A program made the position numbers and the translations under genes. Positions 12,258-24,204 of a DNA stretch of 64,000 bases are shown piece by piece (positions within the stretch are counted from its first letter, which is position 1; each line of letters starts with the position of its first letter). The notes under the pieces were generated by a model. The model saw only the letters and a program-made list of their open reading frames with translations. It was not told where the DNA came from and ran no database searches. Source of the DNA: Rotaria macrura (Eukaryota; Rotifera; Eurotatoria; Philodinida; Philodinidae); NCBI GenBank assembly GCA_900239685.1, contig OENT01000199.1, positions 100,382-164,381 of the forward strand. Direction: 5' to 3'.

Positions 12258-15200
12258 AATATAAATGAAAAAGTTCTTCTATGATAAAAGAAAACAGAAT
12301 TTCATCTATGTAATACATACATGGAAAGAGAATGAGATAATGTCAAAGGTTTTTTCTTTCTTGCTGCCACCACACAAGCAGTATAATCAGAGATCATAGA
12401 TAAAAATTAAGATTTTGTCTCGTAAAGTCAATTAGCTCATTAATATCAATACTTACATTGACAAAATGTTAATCTTAGAATAGTTATTAAAAAATAAAAT
12501 ATTTGGTTTTAAACCGAGAAAAACATTTCTACACGTTTTTTAGATTAGTATTCATGGAGAAATTACTTGCCAATCGAATTTATGATTATTAGACAAGAAA
12601 AAGAAATGATAAGCATATGTTAGAATATTTCTATTGTTTTGATGAATTATGATTGAATGCCATACTTTGAAATGCGCATATTTTTATAATATATTTTCGA
12701 GAACATGAAATTAGTTTTTTTTGAGAATCAGAAAAAAAAAATGTAAAAATCTTAATTATGATATGTATATGTGAGTGAAACGTTTTTTTTCTAGTTGAAT
12801 AATTTCAAAATATTCGTTAAAGGATGAGGCCAAGTAATACTACTAAATGACAACGGTTCTTTATTACTGATAACTATGATCTAGAATTATTTCAAATGAC
12901 TATGATATGATGAAACCATGTAAAATAATATCAAAACTTTTTAGCCATGAACTTTAGATAGTAGTTGACATGTTCACTGTGAAAGTAATTGAAGGGTCAA
13001 TTTTTTTTTAATCATTTGAAATATCTCTGGGACAAGACTTGCAACAATATGGTTTTATTTGAAGTAGTATATTCTCTTTTGATCTCGTAGAATCAATATT
13101 TACAACGTAGAATTCAACAAAAATCAGCATATTTACCTAACCTGTAAGTGTCATAGATTTGATACAGAATAAAAATTTCTCTCTGACTACTGAACAATTG
13201 TAATTGGAAATTGTTCAATCATTCTTTGATAAATGTAGATATATCGAAAATAATGTCGTCAAGTGAGAAAAAGTTTGAAGCAATAGTAGGTTAGTGATAA
13301 GCATATTGTCTATATATCTAGGAAACATCAGCTACGATTGTTATGGAAAAGCAATTCTTACATTTGAGAGATTAACTCTGGTACAAAAAAAAACGTAAGA
13401 AATAGATATTAGTCAGTGTCTTCTGTCATTTTGATCGTCTCATCCGATGGGACTCGAACGGAGAGATTCAATTATGTTTACATTAAGTTTCCATTGAGAA
13501 TACACTATTAATCGACAATGGAAAATATTAATTGGATTCAGACATAAAATTGAATCGGTAAGAGAATGACGATAGATATTTCATTGTTGTCTTTCATGTC
13601 ATACAGACAAAAAACTTTAGATTGTATCGGTGTTGCCTTATAAAAAAGTCATATATTGATTTCTATTGAGAATTAAGAGAAAGATGATTCGATGATGTCG
13701 CAATCATGACAAAAAACAATGAATAAGCTATAGTCTGATGTTTTATGTGTTCATATGTCCAAATGAATATTTTTCAAATTTATTGAATCGAGATACTTAC
13801 TTATGTTATCGGTTAATCAAGATGCTGTCTATATTGTTCTGTAGTGTAAGATTTTCATCTGTGGAAGTCAGTATTGTTTAATGAAATAAGACATAACTCG
13901 CCAATTTTTTCAATATATTCATTGACTTTGCTATTAATCTAGGAAGAATCTTGTCTTTTACTCTATTCAATTTTTATGTGTAAATGATTGATCTATTGTC
14001 AAGTCTACTATGTTGATGATGTCGTCTTGTATAAGGCCAACAATCAACTATGCGTCGAATCTCTAATGAGTTTTAAAAGAAAAAAGCATGTTTCTCATGC
14101 ATTTCGTACAGTATCAGAAAACTGTTCATGTTTTTATATTTTCGAATTGACTTCGAAGAATAAATTTTAAAATTTTGTTTTCGTTAGAAATACGATCGGT
14201 CTTGATCTGAACATACATATATCTCGTTTAGATAAATACAATTGAAATTATGTCATACTATTGCAAAATATTTTCTGTTGTATAGATTTCTTGATTTATT
14301 TTTAATGATCGAACAACTTTCCCATCTTCCTATGTGTATTGAACTAATTCGATTCAATTAACCAACGATTGCGAGCGATGAATTCTACAACAATGAATCC
14401 GTATATGTTTAAATAGTCAACCATTGACTAAAATATTGATGCTGCATATGTTCAATTACATATTGTAGGATGTTCAAATTTTATGAAAGAACATTGTAGT
14501 CTGAATCTTCGGAAGTCAATCGATTTACACGTTTCTAGTCGTCAAATACCAATGAAATATTGACTTGTATGAATAACTCTCGTGAACACAAGACTTTATT
14601 TTCTTTCCTGTTAAAACAATGAAATGCCGCGAAGGGTATTTTTAATCTTATTATTTGTTGATAAGAATGTTGACTTATCCATCAAGGAAGAAAAACAATC
14701 AAGGACCGAATCAATCTAGGAACATTGTTTATGAATACGGCTATGGTAATGGACTAAATCAGACAACTGTCGTTTTCTTATGCTAATAAATCTTGATCAC
14801 CAATATATATATATATATATATTTATTTATTTTTCTTACGATAGTTACGTTTTGAATATGAAACTGAGTAACTGTTCATGGACAAGATTTGATGTGTGAT
14901 TCTGGAAAGATATTCATCAAAAGACGATTGATAAGAAATAACTTAATTGAGAGAAGATTTCACAGAAATTTAATATTGAGAACATAAAGATGTTTGTCGA
15001 TGACGAAATATTTATAGATATCCGTTTATAAAATTAAATCTTAATTCAATTAGCTTAAATTTGATGTTCAATGTTCTTTATCACTGTTCGGTTCTTCGAA
15101 ATTAAACCTCGATGGCAAACGATTTATTCTACAATATAATCAAAGTACTCTTCATAACTGCTCGGCTCGAAACTTGTGTTCAAGTGTAGACTGAATAGGT

Positions 15201-16311
15201 TAGGTGGAATTCGAGTATACTCTTACAGTTACACTCGATCGACAATCAATTAGATCTTGATACACTATTTCGATAGAGTCAAACACTTTACAATCGCTTT
15301 TAATATGTCAGTTTGATTTCAATTGATCGAGAATTTAGTTCTATGCAAAACTGTTGAATTTTTCTTCTCATGAACGTATTCCATAAGATATCAAACGATT
15401 TCTGTCAATCTACACGTAAGAAAATCGATGTCAATAGAGCAACTACTAAAGAAAAACGATATGAAAAATTTATTACTCTATGGGACAATGACCTTGCCAA
15501 GATCCTCAGCTACCTTATTAGGGACAAAAAAACTTAACTTAAATATAGGAATGTATTTTTTTGAAAAATAAAGATTGTGTAAGCTAAGCTTATACTAGGA
15601 ACGTGACCTTCTCATAGATTCTTGTACGATCAAATGCAAAATTCGATGTAGACTATTTTGAGCTTTACTTCGACACTAAATATGTCCTTGAAAGTGAAAG
15701 TAAGCAGTTTCGTAGAAAATTGAATTCTCTATTGAATCGTGTTCGGAGTGACACTTAACAATCATTGTTAAATGTTTGAAAGGCTCAAACTAGAAAATAG
15801 TCATTTATTATCGAACACGCGGCATACTAAAAATAGGTTCTTTTCAATAATACATCAACTACAAATGTTGATAATCGTATATGAACAGGGAACGAAGAAA
15901 AAAAAATTGGCGTATAAAAACAATTTAATATCCACTGATTAATGATTAAGATCTTGGCGTAACAATTTCGTACGTAGAATTAGTTAAATTTATCGTATTT
16001 AATTAGCAGGTAGACACCAAACGATCACTGGAGCACTAGTCTTGTTTATGAAGATGATGCATCATCTCTTTTGTTTTTGTTTTTTTCGTATTCATAGAAC
16101 ATCTACCGAGTACCGATGAACACATAAAAATGCAGATCCACAATGGACAACCGTTTCATACGATAATCAAACCAGTCCCTATTACTTTTAATCTGCTATC
16201 GAACAATGAATTTGATAAATCTAACAAAATATATACAGTTAAATTCTTGGTCTATGTTTAAGAGAGTTGTGAACATGTACATTCTAACAGTGATCAAAAT
16301 ATAGATAGTGA
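12258..16311. other. Gene-poor intergenic DNA
   Basis: About 4 kb without a supportable exon on either strand. It contains a short (AT)n tract near 14805-14822. One plus-strand frame at 13988-14170 includes a YVDD tetrapeptide but nothing else typical of reverse transcriptase. Confidence 0.5.
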
Positions 16312-16536
16312 AAAAAATTCATATTGTGTCATTCTTTTACACTTTGCAGCGGTAAATGATAAATCATCTAAGTATTCTATAGTATTTATAGTACCATCAT
16401 AATATCGTTCATCAAGATTATCTATACGACGTTGAATAGCAATTGTTTTCGCTTATTTCGGACAAACCGCTAAACCTGCAGTAAATTGAACACATGTATG
16501 ATGACACCAGGTATTATTCATCACTATTACGACAGG
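16312..16536 (-). pseudogene. Decayed coding fragment of unknown family
   Basis: The minus strand reads as protein-like sequence for about 75 codons. A Cys/His-rich part (WCHHTC, then AVCPK) is followed by a polar part (IAIQRRIDNLDERYYDG, then a Cys-containing end). The frame is broken by an in-frame TAA after AVCPK. Upstream, the frame looks shifted, because WNF followed by CRNSD-like sequence is seen only by changing frame. No splice sites rescue it. I read it as a remnant of a duplicated gene; I do not recognise the family. Confidence 0.35.
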
Positions 16537-17371
16537 TTAAAATTCCATACTAGTAGAATTCTAAGAAAATTCATCCATGTACCGGAGACATTACTTTTGA
16601 AAATATTTATTCAACACACCAAAATATGTACAAGAAAAGTTCGATAGTCTATCACTGAGTTTATTATAATGATTATTATCAAATTGAATGTATTCTGTTT
16701 TATTTTTGTTTCATCGTTTTGTAAATGAAAATTTTTTTATTGAAAGAAAAATAATAGTTCGAAATGAAAAAGAAAAATGATTACAATTATGTTCGTAAAA
16801 TGATCGCTTTTTGTGTATTAAAACTTCTTTCTTTTATTGTGATTAGTATTAGTGCAAAATGATAATAAACAATGACTATGAAAATTATTCAACGAAATTT
16901 ATTTTCCATATTTTCTTTTTTGAATTTTTATCTTAAATTTAAATAGGAAAAACAAAGAATAGAAAGTGTTGGGTAGATGTTCTCCGAAATATTGAAGTTT
17001 TACTTTCTCAAATAAAATGATAGCTTTTTCAATTATCTAATTAGAACTGTCAATGTATGTTTTTTGTTTCTTTTATAAAACTCACTTCATACATTTATTC
17101 TATTTCGAAGTTTCACGTTGATTATTTTTTTTTTCGATATTTAATCACTGTATCGTTTGTAATATTTGGAAGGAAATCGGTTTTTGCGCGATGTAAATTA
17201 CTGTATCCAATAATGAACGTTTACATGCATGTTTCTATATAGTTTTGTTTTCACAACGACTAAATAACAAAGTAAAAATAAGTTTTGTTGAATAAGTATT
17301 CAATAGTCACTGTAGATTTTCTATCGCTATGTATGTATATCAATTTACAATAAAGCAAATAATATGTTAAA
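16537..17371. other. Non-coding DNA 3' of BSDC1
   Basis: AT-rich sequence with no exon I can support. It lies downstream of the minus-strand BSDC1 stop codon and should include its 3' UTR. Confidence 0.5.
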
Positions 17372-20066
17372 TTATGACCATGCTTCCCATTCATCATCGA
17401 ATTCGTTTTTAGTTTTATTGGCTGATGATGAAGTTACTAGTGTTGTTGCTGTTGGCGATGAATTTTCTGAAGTAATTGTTTCTTCTGAATGAGCTAATGG
17501 TTCTTCAGCAGGTTTCGCTGGTACAGATGATGAAGAAGGATCTACTTCATCAAATTCACGTTCCCAACTGTCACCTGAGACTGTAGTTACAAAACGATGA
17601 CTATTTTCTGTCTTTCCTTTCATTCCTCAATACTCACCTGTATCACTTTCTTTTCGTTGAGTTTGTTTTTCTTCGACATTTGTTGTTAGTGGTACTATGG
17701 ATGGTTCTTCGATAGGCGGAATTTCTAAATTTGTTTCTTGTGGTTTCTGTTCGACAGGCAAAGTTTCTTGTTTGGTAGATTCTTGAATGATATCCGATGA
17801 TTTTTGTGGCCATTCATCATCTATTGATAAGAATATCTATGAAATATATATATCTTTGTTTCTTTGAAATAATTATTACCGGGTTCATCCCAATCATCTT
17901 CAGTGTTCTTTCCATCGTTATCATTGTTTTCTGAACAAATTTCATGTGCACGCCGTAATAATTGCGTTCGACGTGCTTCTTCTTCTTCAACAAGATGCAA
18001 TCGATAATAATATCGAGACCAAAAGTTACCATGTGTTGTTTGTGCTGGTACCAGACGTGCGTAAAATGAACGAACGTGTGGAGCATCAATTAATAATTGT
18101 GCTATATCTCCTTTACGTGTGTCAACATTAAAACTTGTTGTTTCACGCCATGTATCATAGGCTTCGTGTGGAATTGGTTCTGTCAAATATGTTGATTCAT
18201 CGTCCTGTATTCGAGCTACTTCGCTCTAAATTCAAAAATTAGACGTTTCATTAAAGAAATTTCATGAAATAAATTGTATGAATGAGTGTGTTAGAATAAT
18301 TATTAGAAGACTTAGGGCAGCCATGGCTAATGGGTGTAACACATCCTCTTTCAAGAATAGTACTACACATCTATCGAAGTAGGTCAGTTTCAATCGAATG
18401 ACTCAATAGTAACATAAAAAAGTTCAAAAGTCAACCAAATAAGCAGTGTGACATGAGATATGCGGAGGTGAAGATATGATATCAACGACGGTTGAAGGTT
18501 ATTTTAAAACTAAAACGGAATACTGAATTCGAGGTTATTTTCTATCCCTAAGAATTTTTCAATTGAAAATTCAGTGAGTTCAAATGAAGCAGAGGAAGTA
18601 ACATACACAAAACTACATAAATCTGAAGTAATTTCTATCCAGAAGTAAAGTGCTTTGATCGATGCCTTAGGTTTGTAGCAAGAAATAAGAAGAAAAAATG
18701 ATTTTCTTTGAAGAATACTGAAAAGATTTTTTTTTATTAATAGTAGATTAGTAAAGTTTTTCTATCTATGATGTGTCAGACTTTGAAAGAGAGAAATGGA
18801 ATCATATGCACCAGTTCGTTTTTGCTTAGATTTAATATAACATAGCTTGCAGCAATAATGTTAAAAGAATGTTGAAAAACACTTTAATGTATTCAATGAC
18901 AAAAAAGGAACTGCTCTGTTTTGAAATAGACTATCATTTTATCATAGTTACGCATAGAAAGGGAGGAAAGAGTATGCCATCATTATTCTACTTCATTTTT
19001 GTATGAGGACATTTAATATATTCTTGTTTTTACTAATGTTAAAGGCATGATGACATCAAGAAAATCTTCTAAAAATATATTTATGTTTGCGCACCGTTTA
19101 TTAGTAACTTTATAGAAATAGGAAAAGAAAAAGAATTATATCCATAAATTTTGTCTCCCCGAATCGGTTTTAATCTTCAGTTTTTATTTCAATAATTAAT
19201 GATTTTCAATTAATTTTTAATTGTCTATAATCTCTAGTAATCTATTTTTTTAATTAATTTTATTTCATGACATAACTCTATAATAGAAGCAACTTCAGAC
19301 GTCCTTACATAAGAACAAGTGACATAGAGTACACCGAATCGAACTTTCAATTTAAATCACGTTTCAATTAACTCCTAAGATATTTTTCTGATCTTCAGGA
19401 AGACAATGTCTCCTATGACATTCCGTTTCATCCTTCTTCCTAGTCACGATCGATTAGACGAATCACTTTTAGATTTCTAATCGTCGGTTCCACACTGAGA
19501 TCGGAATAGTACGTAAGTTTTAGTGCCTCGCATGACCGATTTTTTTGTAATTAACCAATTCAAAAAATTCAATTTATAAATCTATCAGTCGATCTATTTT
19601 TGTCATTTTTTAATAATGATCGATAAACTCGAACCATTCCGATTTAGACATGATTTTGTTTTCGTTTCATCTATAGAAAAATAGAATTCATTTACATGAA
19701 TACGATCCAATGATGGTTTTGCTTGCATAAATTTTTCGTTATCATTATCGGTTTTCACAGCATCACTTATTTTTGATACGAATCGACTGATTCCAAGATC
19801 TCCAACCTAAATCAATTAGTTTCATAATATGCATAATGAGTTCAAGTCATGAAATCTTACTTCTTGATTTGTTATTTTTGTTATATAAGTTTCGGTATCA
19901 CTTTTAACTGTTGTCGTAAATTCTGCTAAGTCTCTACGTACAAAATCTAATGCATTAACAGACTAAAAGCAAAAAGAATGAACAATAAGTTTCTCTGACA
20001 TCGCATAGAATATTCTATTACTTTATCACGAACGGATTGAATAGTTGATGTGAACCAACTAGACAT
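17372..20066 (-). CDS. BSDC1: BSD domain-containing protein 1 (BSDC1) orthologue
   Basis: Six phase-consistent exons (20066-20022, 19962-19861, 19806-19696, 18225-17880, 17820-17638, 17574-17372) give 329 residues. The N-terminus (SSWF...SVRDK, then NALDFVRRDLAEF) matches the BSDC1 N-terminal region. Exon 4 carries the BSD domain (about residues 107-170), with the conserved Phe-Trp pair in NFWSRYYYRLH followed by an acidic/Arg helix. The tail is acidic, Ser/Thr/Pro-rich, and ends in DDEWEAWS, like the EWEDWE end of vertebrate BSDC1. The molecular role of BSDC1 is poorly known; BSD domains also occur in TFIIH p62 and synapse-associated proteins. Intron 3 is 1.47 kb while the others are mostly under 100 bases. 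The last intron has two in-phase acceptors six bases apart (exon start 17580 or 17574). Start chosen at the first Met before the conserved Trp. Confidence 0.9.
18226..19695. other. Long intron 3 of BSDC1
   Basis: AT-rich intronic sequence of 1.47 kb. I see no nested gene and no repeat with recognisable ends. Confidence 0.6.
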
Positions 20067-20272
20067 ATTTTTAAATATCTAGAAAACGAACAATAGAAGA
20101 ATCAAATCAAAAAGTAATGCTTCGTTTTCTTTTGTAAAATCGAAAGCAATAGGAAAAATAAGTTCTACCTACTGCACTGTGTCAATAAATAAAAATAGTA
20201 TCTCATTTCGTATAGACATTTGTTGAGTAAAAAGGTAGGTTATAAATCAAACCGTAATAATATCTAAATCAA

Positions 20273-20761
20273 TTAATCATCACAACGAGCGCCTTTACTA
20301 ATACAAGCAACTATGTTCGATATGTTTCGTGCTGTAACAACTATAAATATAGAAAAATCAAATACTATTATTAATAGATTTACTATTAATTGCCATTTAA
20401 ATCGACCGAGATGACTTGACCATAATGTTATCGTACCATATATTGAAGGAAATATTATCAAAAGAGTTGTTGATACTGAAGCACAGTCTTCATTGAAAAA
20501 AAGAAGGGAGACAAGTTGAAAAACTAGTAGTAGTTCTTTTTTTCTTTAGACTATTTTACGTAATGAAATAACTAGACCAATATTTGGAATCAATGCTGGA
20601 ATAGTAACTAGAATAAAAAGAAATATATCTTCAAGTAAAAAGTCATTTCGAGTATATTTATCAAAACGAAGTAGAAATAAGCAAAGAATGCCATGCTTGT
20701 TTATAGTAAATCTACATACAGTCAAAATGCGTACAACAATCCAAGAAAATAATATTAACAA
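20273..20761 (-). CDS. C-terminal part of a multi-pass membrane protein, possibly an amino-acid permease
   Basis: Two exon blocks join in phase across a donor (TTAC|GTAAAA, near 20555) and an acceptor (TTCAATGAAG, near 20499). They encode about four hydrophobic spans and a stop. The segment around IPNIGLVISLHCAS...FPSIYG, followed by KWQLIVNLL and a final hydrophobic helix, resembles the C-terminal third of AAAP-type amino-acid transporters (SLC32/36/38). That is a pattern judgement, not an alignment. The left boundary is open: the first block has no ATG, and an in-frame stop lies just upstream. A candidate upstream exon at about 21665-21765 (VVRPYLPLDELPLIKNASDW, donor GTATGT) may belong to the same gene, but I could not bridge the gap. 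It could be a truncated copy. Confidence 0.35.
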
Positions 20762-22396
20762 TATTGTCGAATTCCACTCCGTTCAATTCTCGTTCGAATT
20801 CTAATTGATTAAATGTGTAGATTTTTGAAGATCATAAGATATCGACAAAATCAAGTTTTCAAAGTTTGATTCGTGTTCAATTTTTACCACACTACAAAAA
20901 TGAAAATCGAATGTTTCGAAGAACATCTATCTCAATCCAGTAAATCCGTTATTAGAATTAAGCTAGTATAATTGTGTTGTTCGCATGAGGAAACAAATAT
21001 ACGAACAACGGACATGTTCTAAGAATCACTTACTCATTTTAATTAATAGTTTAAATACATGTAAGTTTATTTATTGATACACTAAATAATATCAGTAGGT
21101 GATATCTGTAGTCATTCCATCGTATGAGATCACATCATATCCGATTTCGATCATATTTCTCTATGAAAATCTTCATTCACATTATTTTACTTCTATAGAA
21201 TAGGTTTAGTTTTTTTAAATATTGAGAACGATGTTAATTCGAAATTGTCATGTTTAAACATGTACAATCCATTGTCAAAGTCATCGTGTGTATGTCTGTA
21301 ATCCTATACACTGTGAATAAAAATTCCTTGAGATAAAGTTCAATGTAAACGAAATANAATAAGTTATATAAGAAAATCATGTTCAAATTTTGTTTTTGTT
21401 TCATCATCATATACGCGACCAAAGAAGTATAGATGGTAAATCAAATTGAAGATTATATTTTAAAAATACTGCTATAGGATAGATCATTTTTGTAAATTAA
21501 TACAATCTATTTCAATAACTAAGTTAAATACAAGCGTCTATAATTATCTATACGTATGTTTGTAAAAATAATCGAATCGAATGCATTCGAACCATATCGA
21601 ATTTATCCTTTTATTGTTTAAAAAATGAATTACTAAAACTATATTCCTTCGAATACATACATAGCCGATGCGAAACAAAAATGACCAATCGGATGCATTC
21701 TTTATTAGTGGTAATTCGTCAAGAGGCAAATACGGGCGTACTACACATTGCATTATAATACATAAGCCTACAATAACGATGAATCATATATTTCCTTAGG
21801 AATGAAATATTCCAACTGATTATAAATGACTATAGGAATTAGGTGAGGATGAATGAATTATATATAGTCTGAAAAGAATATTTACACGTCATCATCGTTG
21901 TTTTTACGCAGTTATAATAAATAGCAAGTTTTTTCTTCTTTTCATTAGATCGTTTTTCAAGTAGTTAGATGCTATGAGAAGTTTTTTTCCTCCTTTCTTT
22001 TGCTAATATTCTTCATAAGATTTCAACGAAAAAAAAAGTAAAACGTTCCTACATGAATAGATCTTAATCGATAGTGCGCAACATTAGTGAAAGAATCAAA
22101 ATGTTTAAATGTCTCCATTCGGAAGATGCACGATGGATGGTAAGTATTAAAAATACTTGAGTCATGAAATCAAAACAGATATTTGTTTCTTCGACGAAAC
22201 TTTCCAAAGATTTTTACGATATTCTTTACATTAAAATATCAATCTAGATTCTGATCTAAATATATAAACAAGATATCAATTTAGGCAATAGATTAATTAA
22301 AAATAATTTTCAATAGAAAAATTCCGACGGGTATGATCATTAATGAGATTAGTTTTCTTTTTATTATAATGTTATTTGATCTTGTTACCGCGTGTT
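20762..22396. other. Mostly non-coding, one candidate exon
   Basis: Apart from the exon-like block near 21665-21765 (minus strand, acceptor TATTGTAG, donor GTATGT), nothing can be joined into a gene. A single undetermined base lies at 21357. Confidence 0.4.
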
Positions 22397-23169
22397 CTTG
22401 ATTGCGGACGTTTTTTCTTAATTAGAGAAAAAATATTCACAACGTAGAAACAGAGGGGAGGGGAGAGACAATAATAGTCCCAGAATGGAAAATGTCCGTA
22501 ACATAGAATCCCAAGGGGACGATAGAAGAAAGTGTCCGCATTATGGAAACAAACAAAATTTAAATTTAAACACGATTCAATGAGATAGCTCTATTAAACA
22601 ATATCAACTTTTTCAAGCTGGTCTAAAATTGTTCGCCACATGTCATTCTGATGGATGCTCCAGGTCATTTTATAAGCATGTATTGTATTTATGAGCCTTG
22701 ATAAGATAAATCCAAGAGTCACCGGAATCTATTATGGTTCGAGTTAAGCAAGAAGAGACTCAACAACGAATAACAAGCCGTAGAATAGTCAAGTCAGTAA
22801 GAAATGATAACAATTTATAATTCAAGCCAAGGAAGAATATTTAAATGGTATTTAGGGTTTCAGTGTTCGTCTAAAGAGATTAAGACCAACTTGTTATCGA
22901 TATATAAAGTTATTCGATACCACTGACAAAGATGATCTTGATTATGATCCTGCCAAAAGTTAGATGCTCAAATATTTATCATAAATGATTTTTCTTTTCA
23001 TCTCATAAATCTTGTCTTGCGTCTGTATTGCGGACACTTTCTCCTCTCTCCAACCCCCCCCCCCCAGATTCTGCTTTTGGACATTATCAATTTTGCGACT
23101 ACTTTTGCCTCTTCTTCTACATTGCGGGCATTCTTTTTTAATTGGAGGAATAAAATGTCCGCAATCAAG
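22397..23169. mobile_element. Inverted-repeat element with repeated ATTGCGGACA motifs
   Basis: The first about 160 bases are an imperfect inverted copy of the last about 160. Both ends read CTTGATTGCGGAC inward, and the inner match includes GAGAGAAGAAAGTGTCCGCA-like sequence. The nonamer ATTGCGGAC or a close variant occurs six times in both orientations (22401, 22492, 22534, 23027, 23121, 23157). No transposase gene is inside. It looks like a non-autonomous DNA transposon (MITE or foldback type). The right arm also reads on the minus strand as a Cys/His-rich peptide (DCGHF...ECPQC), which is probably a by-product of the repeats. A C-run (23054-23065) sits in the right arm. Confidence 0.65.
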
Positions 23170-24204
23170 CTTTAGCACTTGTTTCTCTGTACTTTTTAAG
23201 GCAATGGTAAGAAAAATTTTTCACATCATATTTGTTTGTCTACATTTAAAAAAAAGTATCGATCATCAATTCAGATTGGGCATTGGATAGACAGTAGATT
23301 TTCTTTTTCATTCAATGAATGACAGAACTAGATTTAATCTTCATAGTAAAACTTCCATACAGTAGACACGAATGTACTTTTTATGTTTTATAGAAAGCAT
23401 TTTTTCGCAAGTATAAAAAGATGATGGAATATAGTTTTTTCGACTTTTCATTAGAAATTTGAGTACATTACATATTCAGAGAATAAATAATCAAATTACT
23501 CGATATTTTGATGAATCTGATTTGTTTTTTCTTGTGCTTCTTCATGCATAAGAGACGAGCTTGTAAAAAAAACCCGATGTCTGTTTTTAGTATGAAATTT
23601 GAACTATCATCTTAAAAACATTCCTCCTGAAACACAATAACTAACACGAACGTTTATTTTTAGTAACGTTCTAGTCTGCATTCATCTACGTGACACTATG
23701 ATTTAGAGTGTACTTCATGAAAAAATAATGCTCTGTTAACTATTAAAGCTACTTTTCATAATAAAATCAGATTGATAAACAAGACATTTTTTTTTTGTGA
23801 AATCTATCCCAAGTCGAATGTATGATACATAAGTTTACGATTATTGTCAGAGTATTAAGAAATGTTGTATGTAAGAAAAAATACTTTTCATTCTATAGAC
23901 TATCTATCATAATTTCATTTACCTCCAATGCTAATAATATATTAGCAGTAAGTGAGAATAGTGTAAGAAATTTGAAACTTTTTATCATTGAAAATCTAAT
24001 AATAAATATATAAGCATGATCAATTGATAGATTTGTATTGATGGACTATGAATTAAATAGTAATGAAAAACTTGCCGGTACAAAGAAACAAAATAAGCCA
24101 AGTTGAATTAGAATAATAAAACCGTCGATAATGAATCTGATTTATAAAAATAGATTTATCTTATTTTAATATGGAGTAAAATCTTCTTGTCGGTTATGTT
24201 TTAA
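23170..24204. other. Non-coding DNA
   Basis: No exon or repeat that I can support. AT-rich with scattered T-runs. Confidence 0.5.

Noticed and set aside
13440..13475. GGGACTCGAAC on the plus strand, like the complement of a tRNA T-arm
   Set aside because: The 5-bp T stem does not pair, and no anticodon or acceptor stem could be found.
13988..14170. Plus-strand frame containing YVDD, reminiscent of a reverse transcriptase active site
   Set aside because: Only the tetrapeptide fits. No other RT motif is found on either side, the frame is 60 codons, and such a motif arises easily by chance.
22960..23178. Cys/His-rich minus-strand frame that looks like a zinc ribbon
   Set aside because: It coincides with the right arm of an inverted-repeat element, and its Cys/His spacing comes from the repeated ATTGCGGACA motif.
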